This document shows, in pieces, positions 36,823 to 47,859 of a DNA stretch of 64,000 nt. Each line of letters starts with the position of its first letter. Within the stretch, counting starts at the first letter, position 1. A program made the translations under genes and the position numbers. Where the stretch lies: assembly GCA_035041965.1 (NCBI GenBank), contig JAPYMA010000771.1:1-64000 (forward strand), given 5' to 3'. Below the pieces are notes generated by a model. That model was given only the letters and a program-made list of their open reading frames with translations, ran no database searches and was not told the DNA's origin. Origin of the DNA: Anisakis pegreffii. Taxonomy: Eukaryota; Nematoda; Chromadorea; Rhabditida; Anisakidae.

Positions 36823-37814
36823 AATGTTCCATGTTGCATTGTTGTAAGTTCATTTCAGCTATGGCTATATCATTTTTGATTGCCACTTTTAGTTCATCTG
36901 AAAACGATTCAAAAGACATAATACTACATGAACAACAAATACTGCGTATTTGCTCGAACTGAATCAGCTGAGTCCATCATTCGCTTGAAAGCCGGCCGAG
37001 CAAACGATTTCAAAATCAAACGGTTCAATACGCACTTGATAGAGTGCCTCATTGTAGTTTAAGAATTACTTGAAAAAAATGATGAAAATCATTGCCAAAA
37101 AGAACAAACCAAGAGAATTAAACGCAGTCATTGATCGTAAATAACCGATCGCAACCGCACGTAGATCCGCTCCATAAAAATCCTCATCGAAGTGATGTAA
37201 TATATGAACTTCCTTAAATTTTTTTAAATTTTCAACTTATAATTCGAATCAAAAATACAATAAACAAGAAGCACTATACTAATATAGATTTATTCTTCCA
37301 TTCCTCTGACGGAATAATTGATTTTGAATGTGTCTCAAGCGCAGTGATAATAATATTCACAACCACAACAACAACAATAATAACACTGATCAAAACTTTA
37401 AGGAATGAAGACAATGCCGGCCGAATACTAACAATTGTTTTTCGTTCATTTTTGAAATGTGGATTATTGCCGACGCTCATAACCATACCGTATAATTTGC
37501 CTTCATCCACCTGTGCCAAGCCATAGAACACACCGCATGGGAAATCAGACGGCAATTGTGAGACAGCTGTATCGTCTAGATTTGCTGAAATATACCACAA
37601 ATAGTGCAATCAATTACCGATCATAATAGACAATCCTTACTCACTCAAGAAAACAGAACAAAAATAAACAACAGTATGAAAATACAAAACTCGATGGGCA
37701 TGACACCTAAGCGACAACGCCACGCAACTAACCCGTAGGGCATCCCAATTGTTTTCCACCACGCCCGAAGCCTGTTACGACGCGACCTTTGAAGTAGTAT
37801 GGAAAATGGTGCAT
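36773..37814 (-). CDS. rfk: Riboflavin kinase
   Basis: Exons (5' to 3') 37733-37814, 37433-37584, 37110-37212 and 36773-36897 give 153 residues, close to the 155 of human RFK. The enzyme phosphorylates riboflavin to FMN with ATP and Mg in the cytosol. The start MHHFPYYFKGRVVTGFGRGG matches the family start, with KQLGCPTAN containing the PTAN nucleotide/metal-binding motif (residues 26-29). Next come LPSDFPCGVFYGLAQVDEG, SVGNNPHFKN and EVHILHHFDEDFYG, with the conserved Glu at about residue 79, then VAIGYLRSMTAFNSLDELK. The usual Trp in the SIGWNP-type block is replaced by Asn. Introns have matching phases. The last exon is overlapped by another minus-strand frame. Confidence 0.92.
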
Positions 37815-40064
37815 TCTAGTGAGCTGAATGAACTGGATATATACCTATAAAGAGGAGCATTCGTTCAAAATGTTGATGCATTTTGTTGTATTATTAACGA
37901 CATATCATATAAAAAAATACTAACGATAAGAGAGTTTACTTAGACCTTAGCGAAGAAACTCAGTTACGCAATAATAGTGCCTGCTTATAAAAGAATTAAT
38001 TCGTTTTCAAAAGAAAGCATTTCGTCGGTATAAAAAATCAACCGATTTTGACAATTTTCAATGAAAAGAACAAAAATATTTGAACAGAATCTTTTTTTCG
38101 CGTTGGAATAACCGATTTACATAATCATCATTGATATTCACATGAAATATTCATTAATTCCTCAACATATTCAAACAACAATAGTATCAACAGCAAGCAA
38201 TAACAGCAGCACAACAATTAAAAGTAAGCCTTTATCTATCTAATGATATCGATAATAATCACAATAACAATGATAAATAATTAGAAAATTCACTCATGAT
38301 CAGCACCAATTCTGACTTTAATCAACACTAATAATTTAGCATATCAATCAATTATTAATATCAAATCTTATCTAAAATCTAGTTAACTCAATCAATTTTG
38401 AGTACTTACCATCTAATGATGAATAAATGAATAAGAAATCACTGAACAAAAACAACAACGATATTAATAATAACAGTACATTCATACAATTAATTGCTAA
38501 ATTTAATAATATTAGCTACTCGGAAAGTTAAGCAATCATTTGGATATCAAACGCGCACTGGCTGACTTGGCATATTTATGTGGAATGAGCAAATCAAATC
38601 AAATTGGATAATTTAAAATCGTTCGAATAGAAATGAATTAATTCATTTACGAGACAATGCAAATTCAATAACTGAACCCTAAAAGATAATGCAACGTAAA
38701 AAAAGAACATACAAATATTGAATATTACTGAGTGAATCAATAAACTAATATTTGATCGATTAAGTCGTACACAAATAAGCTGCATAAAAAGGCATTCACT
38801 TATCAGTCCATCAATGTGCAATCATAAAAAGATATGAACCATTTCTTTCAACTATTCGTGAACTGAGAACACACATAAGGTGCTACCATAACGCCTAAGA
38901 AACGTTCTCATCCCTAATTGGATCTTTCCGCCGGATGCTTTCTCATTGACCTTAATGCACTGCGTATTGATGGGTTAATATTTCACGATAACATTAAATA
39001 AATATCTATATGCACAATAAAAGAATGCAAAATGATTATTTAATCAAAACCAACAAATAGATGAACGGACGTAATAAAACGAAAAGTAAACGCAAGAAAG
39101 TTGTTAATCCAAAAGATAAAGCTTTCACGAAGAAACCCATTTTTCAAGAAAATTTCCAATAGACAGCATTACATTACAATGAAACCGTACAATGGTAGTA
39201 CTGTGTTAGATATTTCAATGTTACATACCTAAAATGCATAAACAAATCCATAATCTTAAATAAATGAATAAGTCAATTTGATGCATAAAAAAATTAAATG
39301 AATTTGTAATAATGTAATGGAAAAAATAACGAATGATGATTAAGATTCACAGAATTCGATCAAGATTATACGCAAAAAAAAAACAAAAAACGAAACAAAA
39401 TACAATTCAAGAATTGGACAAATTTTTGCAAAACTTATTGAAAAAGAAAGAAAACACGTAAAAGAAATGATGAATGTAAACATATAAACAGAATATTTCA
39501 TAAAAGCACTAATCAATCGTGAAATTAATCATCTTACAAGTTAATTTCTTAATCATTTTCCAAAAGAAAAATAAACAACAACTTACTATATCGTGGATGG
39601 ACGATCACTGACTATATGACTACATCAACAGACATATAAAAGTATCATATCAGTTCTTATCACCACCGTTATCACTACTATGACATCACTGCAATCCATC
39701 AACGCAAAATTCTCTCTCATGAAACCACAATCACCCAGACAACAGCATAATCATAAAAGTAAGTAAACAGCGCGTAACAATGAATAACAACAACAAATAT
39801 GTCAACAGTCTCCTCTCTCTGTTGCTGATAAACATTCGATTATCGACAACTACAACAACAAGAAGGACGATAACATTTATCAATCAATTGACCAATTAAT
39901 TGAGATCAGTGACCGAACTAATCGCTGAATGATGATTTGTAATTAACTGAACAATACACGTGTAACAAACATTCAATGGTCTCATTAACCGTTGATATTG
40001 CTGTTGAACCACCACAGTGACACAACGCCGAACTATCAGTATCATCCATCCATTATTCCATTCA
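37815..40064. other. Intergenic region between RFK and the SH2D4-like gene
   Basis: About 2.2 kb of AT-rich DNA. The only coding-like signal is a signal-peptide-like frame at 38404-38481 (minus). No other features were found. Confidence 0.6.
38404..38481 (-). other. Signal-peptide-like ORF with donor (possible alternative first exon)
   Basis: A minus-strand ATG opens MNVLLLLISLLFLFSDFLFI and six more residues, ending at a perfect donor (g|gtaagt) in phase 1. That phase is the one needed to join RFK exon 2. Joining would replace the nucleotide-binding N-terminus with a secretory signal, which is biologically odd. The AT-rich composition makes chance likely. Coordinates are accurate to a few bases. 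Confidence 0.2.
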
Positions 40065-43000
40065 TCAATTACCTACCCAACCATACATCTTATTCGCCAC
40101 ATTATTGCCACTTGCATTCGTGTTCTTCATTGGATTTACAGAGAAGTGCTGTTGCTGCTGCTGCTGGTAATGGTGCTGTTGAGATGATGGAGCCGTCATC
40201 CTGCCATCAGCTGATGACGACACTTGCATCATTAAATCTGCATAATCTGGAGGTGAACAATATTGACCGATTGGCCACTTCAATATCTCATTGCCTCGCG
40301 CCGTTATTGGCGCTGTCTGAAACATTCACTGAATAATACAACAAAGATCAAATCAAACTGACCATAAGTCGCTTTTTATTGTCTCTAAACATTTTATTAA
40401 TACATTTATGCATGGGTGGCACAGACAAACGATACGGCGTGCCTCCCCCATCCTCCCTGAAAGTTGGAAGAAAGTGGAAAAAGGAAAGCGGGATGGAAAG
40501 GGAGAATGGAAAAGAGGGAATGGTGCGCCATCCCCTCTCCCTCTTGCAAAAGACCCTGGCTACGACATTTCATACAAGTATACATTAGTAAACTATTTCG
40601 AGGTTCTCTCGGAATATCGAAATCCAGAATCTTAAAAAGTCGATTCGGTCAAACTTTTATATTCATAATATGTATAGTAATCGAACCAAAACCAAATTTT
40701 GTTCGATTACTACACATATTATGAATATAAAAGTTCCAAACAAAACCATTGAATTATAATGATCGAAACTAACCTCATGATAAGTGATCAAATCATAAAG
40801 TTGCTCATGAACGACTTGATTTGTACCAAGAAATTGATAACCTTGCGGTATTCGTTCAATAAGAAAATGTTTCGACGTGCCTTCATCAACTACATACGAT
40901 ACTGTATAACCCCAAATTCGATCTGAGACACGCACCAAAAATGAACCAGTTGGTCTACCTTTCAACAATGCTTCGGCTTGATCGCGCGAGATTATACCTC
41001 AAATTTCATCGTTATCACAATTATAAATATATCATTGGCATTGTTGTTTCAATTCTGTCAATATACAGCATTCGAATAATGTTCATGAGTAAAATCTAGA
41101 CGAATAAAAATTAAGATAATCAAAGGTATAACTGACCATGGAACCAACGAGCGGGCAGTCGAGTTTTCGGATCAAGACCCGTTCCTCGCTTCAACTCAAC
41201 AACTCGAAACCAATCCACAATCGCTTGACGTGATTTCGGTTTTGGTGGTCTTGGCAAATTTTTGCTGGAAAATATTTTTGAAAATCAATTCATTCAGAAA
41301 ATTATCTATCTGTGTTCACAACGCCAAAAAATAAAGACTACAGCAATACGAAAGAGTAATGATGATACCACGAACACCATTGAAAATAACAACACTCATA
41401 ATCACAAAACAATAAATGGACAAACATCGCCTCACGCAGCGAAGATGCTTTCGTATCGTTCAACGCCGGCAGAATTGATGTTGACGTGCGTAAACTCTGC
41501 TGACGATGCTGTTCGCGCGCCTTCTGTGCTATCTGCCGAATTTGTGCCTCTGCTTCACGAGCTTTTCGTTCTACAAGACTCATCATTAATTTCACATTAT
41601 AATTAAAACATCAAGCGCAAATCCATTAGATGCTGTATACACACATAAGTAAGTATGATAAAAATGACCTTGTTCTTCCCACGCAATCTTGCCACGTTCT
41701 GCTTCTATTTCCGCTTCTTTGTTATTCTTTTTATGCTTCTCTTTCATTCTCTCGAATATTTCCGACTGTCGTTTTGAAATATCATCATCTGTGAATTGCT
41801 CAATGCTATTATTGTTCATTCATCACAAATGAACCAGACGTAAAGTGAAGTGAAAGACAATCACACAAACAAAATCTTTTAAGCTTCAAATACAATTATT
41901 CAGTAATGAAATGACCTTTACCATAGTCATACTCATTTTATTATTACTATTTTTTTAAAGCACAACTCAATTACCATTTACCAAGTGCACCTCTACACAG
42001 AGTAGATGAAAAATTTAACGATTACTATTAACCTGTTAATGAAGGTCGTGTGCCCGCAGTTGAACGCATTCTAACATTTGCTCCTTCAAGTGATGCCGAT
42101 AGAATATTTTGATTAGTATCATTCCTTGTTGTAGAGGTGAAATCAATTTTTGCTGGTAACGTACTCGAAAGATATTGTTGTTGCGTTAGTGTATATGACT
42201 TTGGCGAGGGTTTTTGATTAACATTAGCATTAGGATTACTCGATGAGCACGGCAATAAGGTGGCAGTAGTGGCCACTGATGAAGACGGCGTTAAAGACCA
42301 GGATAATGCGGGTTTAACATTATTTGTTGAATATGAATATGTTGTAGCCGCTGTCTTTAATTTTTATTCATTCTGATTATTTGTTCAATCACATGAACTA
42401 ACGGCTTAGACTTCATACCTGCTTGATAAAATACATCCACACTACCTACCTATTACTATTAATCGTTTCGTTCACAATACTTTTACTAATCAAGGACGAA
42501 GCTATTACAGTCATTACGATTAACATAATTAACGATTTCATTATTACTATAAACTCAAACTTGCAATTTGTTTGATCAAATGAAATCATGGTAACAATGA
42601 AAAAAAAAGAACTGCCAACATATAAGGAGGCTGTAGTGAGCGGTAAAGGAACAGAAACGGCTTTCGGAACCGGCGTCGGCGCTATCTGCGCTTGTTGTTG
42701 ATGAGTTGATTTCAGTGTGTCGATAAAATCTGATACAGTAGTAGCATCAGTTGTTGTTGTTAAATTATTATTTGCATTGTTATTCAGATTCATACTACTG
42801 TTATCATTGCCCAATAATACCGTTTCATTTTGATAATTTTCTCTAGATGATGAATGTTGTTGATTAAATAGTGATGCGTTTGGAGTTGAGGCGAATGATG
42901 TACGTTGTAACTTTGATAGACTATTGTTACCTTGACGATTAACATTAAAATTTTGAGCATTTTCATCCATTTCAGGCACCGCACCTGTACCAACTGCAAC

Positions 43001-44871
43001 AGCAGCAGCAGCGGCAGCAGCAGCAGCTTTCTGCAAACAGCAAGTGGTTACGGATAACCTCCTTATTTTCTTTCGTCTCCTTACGCTTCACAAATTTTTC
43101 CACCAACTCAAATCAAATCATTTCATACGCACCCACAGCATCAACAATCTCGCTTTCAATTGAATCCTGCATATAGACACGCTCTAAGAAAAGCATAAAT
43201 GGTATGTTAGAGAGGCATCACTTCACCAATTGGAATAAAAACGCATTAAAATCAACTACTATTATTGTTATTGTTAATATTATTAGTATTATAACTAGCA
43301 TAGACAGCTACTGATTAGTATTAAGCAATGATTACAGCAACTGTTGAACCGTTAAAATCACTAAAAAATCAAGTTAGAGGGAAGCTTTGGTTGGCTTGAC
43401 ATGATCCATTAGCAGTCAGTCAGTGCAATCGATAAATGCTAGAATCTTGCCTCTTTTCTTAGAGCATGTTTTAGACGTGGTGGTCGCACTGGTGCTGCAT
43501 TTGCAGAAGAAGGTGCATTTTGTTGTGATTTATTATTGTTTTTAGTTGAATAATTTTTGGTTGATGTCGTATTATTATTATTATTATGGTTCTGAGAAAC
43601 TGTCGATGACGATAAAAGCGATGAGGATGGTGATGATGATGACAATATAATCTTATCAGTTACGAGCTAAGTTAGAGATTTGGTGTTATCGTTATCATTA
43701 TTACTGATATTCAGAAAATTATCACTTGAGTGGAATACTTTCTGTTCGAACGTATATTAATTCATTACTTCTACTATAACTTTAAGTTGTTCATCAAATT
43801 TCGGGAAAAATGAAAACGATTATTAATTCAGAGGAAAAAAACAGTCTTGGAATATTTACCTGCTTCGAATTATTATCGTTTGTTAAAGAAGGTGACAACA
43901 CATTATTCATATTCATGTTTTCATGCATATCGCCCATACCCATCCGACTTAATTGCTGTTTTAATGTTGTTTCATCCTCAACTGGATACAGACATGCCGT
44001 AGAGTTATCTTCTAACTCTGTTAATCTGAATGTATATCATTCTTAATTGCTTATATCGATTGAAAATGAACAGGAATTAATGAACGAATAAATAATTTAT
44101 AATAACCAACATTTCTTTTTCAGCAATTTTCCTTGCTTCTTCCATATCTCTCTTCTCGATCAATTCTTCTAGACTCAAGTCATCTTTATGCTCACCCATG
44201 ACCCACACCCAGACCTCACCATCGCCCCCGTGCAACCATCTGTGTTGGTGACAATACAATTATTACGAGATAACTTCAACAATAACATTAAAATAATAAT
44301 AATAATAACATACTTAATTCTACGTGATTCATCTTTCTTTTTTTTCCCCTGAGCTGGCTGTTCTTTTTCACATTTCTCTTCGAATGCTTTCCACCTCTTC
44401 ACTTGTTCTTCACGCATTTTAATAAATAAGATTTGCTTTTGCTCCTCATCCAATGCATCCAAGATCTCCGGGTCCACGAACATCTCAAAATTTATTCACT
44501 GTTACTGCTACCAATAATGCAATCAATAATACCGAACACAAATCAGATGAAACCGTATAGTAATGCTGTAGTTAATGTATTCATGACAAGCCGCAAGGTT
44601 ACAACACTCATCCTGAACTCTGCGTTAACCTATCACAGTACATACGGCTTCACTGTAAACCCGCGATGAGCCTCAGTCTCAGGATAAGCCTTAGGCTGAC
44701 CCGTACTACGCCCCAACCGAAGACAGGAGTAAGTGTCAGCTTTGAGCTTGGTGGGTAGCCTGGCTTCGTTTCATAAACACGTTCATTGAAATATTACCAT
44801 AATAATTATCATGAACACAAAATGAAAAAGGACGAGCTAACTTGATCGAGAATTTGTTGTAGCATACTCAT
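40065..44871 (-). CDS. SH2 domain adaptor, SH2D4A/B-like
   Basis: Thirteen exons (5' to 3'): 44842-44871, 44314-44483, 44111-44239, 43860-44025, 43451-43666, 43137-43181, 42620-43030, 42033-42354, 41669-41788, 41426-41570, 41137-41264, 40774-40997 and 40065-40316. They give 785 residues with matching phases. The N-terminus ([19 protein letters not shown], then [20 protein letters not shown], then [11 protein letters not shown]) is diagnostic of SH2D4A/B. A charged coiled-coil-like region ([36 protein letters not shown]) precedes the SH2 domain. The domain starts at WFHG (about 625) and has the phosphotyrosine-binding FLVRVS and [14 protein letters not shown] near the end matches the SPPDY of the vertebrate C-terminus. 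The middle 300 residues are Ser/Asn/Ala/Gln-rich and absent from the 454-aa human protein. Exon 5 uses a GC donor (gag|gcaaga). Exon 6 is the weakest. Confidence 0.87.
40430..40560. other. Purine/pyrimidine-skewed patch inside last SH2D4 intron
   Basis: This GC-richer stretch has purine blocks (ggaaagggagaatggaaaag) followed by pyrimidine blocks, including a small hairpin (agagggaatgg / ccatcccctct). It lies in the intron between exons 12 and 13. Function is unknown. Confidence 0.35.
40652..40735. repeat. 35-bp inverted repeat, hairpin with 14-nt loop
   Basis: Arms 40652-40686 and 40701-40735 are reverse complements with a single mismatch. The left arm begins aacttttatattcataatat. It lies in the intron just downstream of the SH2 exon. 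It could be a tiny fold-back MITE or a structured intron element. Confidence 0.75.
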
Positions 44872-44999
44872 GTTGTCTTGCTGCTTGTTTCTTCTTGTCT
44901 GTTCTCTTGAACTGTCAATGAATCTATGGAATTACCGTTTCTATTAAATATTCCGAATCAGCAAATATTTTGAAAGCACAATTTGTTTTTTGTGAAACC

Positions 45000-45885
45000 A
45001 CATACGAACGGTTTCAACAATGGTGCCTCACAGCCATAGCGCCAAGCTATAATTGATTAGTTATTATTTGCATGTTACAATAGAATTAATGACACGTCAT
45101 ACACACCGCACAAGCAATTATCATCACCAAATACGCTACCGAATTACGTTCACGTTGTATACAAGTAATTAAACTCAAAGCCCACCGATTGGTTATAACC
45201 ATCATCAGTACATTATTACTTCTGTTGTCAGCATCACTTATATAGTAGGAATATAAGAAATTTTGAACTGACCATTGCGATGATGATGGCAATAATAATA
45301 ACAATTAAATGATTGTCCTATCCATGCACTACCCGACACTTCTGTATGAAAACATGACCTTCACAGAGAATCGAATAATCAAGTACATAATTCCCACTCC
45401 ATCCACACGTTTTTATGGCGAAGTGTGACGACGCTATTCCATCTTCTTATTAACGGGACGGGACGGCTATCGATATTAAGTTATACACACACTTCGCCAA
45501 GTACGAACGGAGTGACAGTTCGCCAAGTGACTGAAGTGGGATTTTCATTTGATATATGTTCAAAAATGTGAATTTCTTACCCATTTGACGCGAATGAATT
45601 CAGGCACTTCACATATCATTTTGTAACACAGATCCAAGAAAATAGAATCGGTTTGGAATATTTGCCAGGAATCAACATACGTTCGAAATTTTCGATTTCA
45701 CGTTAAGTGCAAAAATTCAACAAATAAGTTGAATTGGTACCCACCCGACAGGCAAAATTTATGACCATAATATATACCACGTTGTAGCCGAGATTGAGAA
45801 GTGAATTTCGAGTGAATGACAAATCAATTTCACGACATCTTCAGAAATCAACGAAACACGCTGAAGGGATCAAACTCCAAGATAA
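45000..45885. other. No gene seen
   Basis: AT-rich DNA upstream of the SH2D4-like gene. A short patch at 45.48-45.53 kb repeats the word ttcgccaagt. No exons, RNA genes or tandem arrays are supported. Confidence 0.5.
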
Positions 45886-47340
45886 CCCTATAACACTGAG
45901 ATAGCTGTAACATATGAATTTCTCTGTATCATTGTATCCAGCGGAATCTCTAGATTCAGTAAAACATATTTTATAGAGCACTTCTGCTTCCATGAGGAGA
46001 TATAAATACTTTCATAAAACTCAGTCAACAACAAGCGCATTATTGTATCACTAAAAATCAATATCAATACGTTACTACGGCTCTATCGAGGTTACCATCT
46101 TCAAGGTGACCGTACTCTCAGGTTTACCCGGTAATATATGAATTTCATTGCAATATTCGATTGCTCAGAATCTCTACTTTCAGAATGTTATATATTTTGC
46201 TGAGAAATTAGGATTATATGAGGAGATATAGCTATTTTCTTTATTCTATACGGGTTGTCATCTTCGAGCCCACCGTATTCTCACCGTTCATATACTTCTG
46301 ACCACTTTGAATAAATATGTACATCACTCTATCGCTATAGGTGTTACGATTTCAGGGTACCAGTACTTTCAGGTTTGCCAAGTAGCATATAATTTTCTTT
46401 GCACCATTCGATTGTTCAGAATCTGTTATTTAAGAATATCATAAACTTTGCCGAGAAATTATGATTAGATGAAGAGATATAGCTATTTTCTAAAAGCTAT
46501 ACGGTTTGCCATCATCGAGCCTACCGTCCCCTCAAGTTTGCCCGATAACATATGAATTCTTTTACATCATTCGATCCAGCGGAATCTCCAGATTCAGAAA
46601 AACATACATTTTGCCCAGCTTCGCCCAGTGACATATTGACGACCAGCGTATTGACTCTCATTGATATATTGTATATTGATCACTACAGATCAATCAATAC
46701 ATTACTGAGCTGAGAGTACGGTACGCTTGAATGTGGTAACCCCTATAGCATCAGAAAAACAGCTATATCTCCTCATAGGGGCAGAATTTCTCGGCGAAGT
46801 TTTGATTTTCAGAATGCGGAGATCCTGCTCGATGGAATGGTGTATAAACATTAATATGGTACTGAGTAAACTTGAGAACACGGTAGGCTTTAATATATCA
46901 TATCTGTATTCCTATAATAATGTATAATATCTATTGATCTATAGTGATACAATGCACATCAATGAGCACCATTGCGCTATTTGAGATTTATTTAATAAAA
47001 TAGCTATATCTCTTCAACTAAGCAAAATCGCCCGACAAAATATTTTTTTCTGAATCCTGAGATTCCGCTCGATCGAATGGTATATAAATATCAATATTTT
47101 ACTGGCCAAAGCTGAGAGTACGGTAGACTTGAATGTGATAACCCCTATAGCATCAGAAAAATAGCTATATCTCCTCATAAAGGCAAAATTTCTCGGCGAA
47201 TTTCTGATTTTCAGAATGCAGAGATTCTGTTCGATGGAATGGTGTATAAACATCTATATGTTACTGGGCAAACCTGAGAACATGATAGGCTTGAATACAT
47301 CAAAGCTATATTTCTATAGTGATGTATAATATCTATAGTG
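45886..47340. repeat. Block of a dispersed repeat in head-to-head inverted arrangement
   Basis: A unit of about 150-230 bp recurs at least seven times. It contains atatctcctcat, ttctcggcgaa, ttcagaatgc, gaatggtgtataaac and a gagaacacggtaggctt-like segment. Units at about 46710-46935, 46995-47135 and 47100-47340 are in plus orientation. Units at about 45886-46025, 46085-46250, 46300-46500 and 46505-46620 are the reverse complement. The switch lies near 46640-46700. No protein is encoded. Confidence 0.72.
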
Positions 47341-47345
47341 GTTAC

Positions 47346-47400
47346 GCAAAAACTCGTCTTCAGCGATATTCAGGTCCGGTTCTTCACATACAGACGCCAT
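47346..47400 (-). other. Candidate alternative first exon for the SH2D4-like gene
   Basis: A minus-strand ATG in good context (aaaacatggcg) encodes MASVCEEPDLNIAEDEFL and ends at gc|gtaacc in phase 1. An acceptor (agcaag) lies just upstream of the SH2D4 start and in the same phase. Splicing would add an acidic N-terminal extension before [10 protein letters not shown]. The intron would span the repeat block. A separate gene or chance are alternatives. Confidence 0.25.
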
Positions 47401-47663
47401 GTTTTTGTGATCGAATAATGAATCGATTTCTTCTTGTATAACCGAAATGAGTGGAATAAACGATGAACGGAGGATGTATATTCTGCAAAAGTTTCTTCTG
47501 AACAGTTTTATACTAACTCGAACATGAACGCATTATTCTCAAGAGATTCTTATCACCAATCAACTTACTTCCTCGGTCAGATCTCACGTCCATTTCGTCA
47601 AAAATAATATTATTCGGGCAACCAGCTTATTGTTCGCCCATATCGTAGTTCAGTTCTAGTATT

Positions 47664-47846
47664 ATGCCTGACTATTTTAAGTGCTGTAGTCAAACGTGGG
47701 TACTATTGTCGCTGGTTTTGTTCTGGTTTTTTGAGGACATTCGACCGAATTCATTGCAACACTGCGTTTTTGAATTCAGTATTAATGAGTACAAGGTTGA
47801 GGCTCCTCTTGATTGCAATGAACGCTGTGAGGTTGGTGCTCAATAA
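47664..47846 (+). CDS. Candidate small secreted or membrane-anchored Cys-containing peptide, 60 aa
   Basis: An ATG frame starts MPDYFKCCSQTWVLLSLVLF. Its hydrophobic core could act as a signal peptide. A hydrophilic region with three more cysteines follows (EAPLDCNERCEVGAQ) before a TAA. An AATAAA overlaps the stop region (caataaataat). No homologue was recognised. A single exon on the opposite strand to its neighbours makes it uncertain. Confidence 0.33.
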   Translation: MPDYFKCCSQTWVLLSLVLFWFFEDIRPNSLQHCVFEFSINEYKVEAPLDCNERCEVGAQ

Positions 47847-47859
47847 ATAATGAAACAAT

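Noticed and set aside
44640..44760. GC-richer patch containing one TTAGGC, considered as interstitial telomere repeat
   Set aside because: Only a single TTAGGC occurs, with no tandem array; it is just an intron 1 patch of the SH2D4-like gene.
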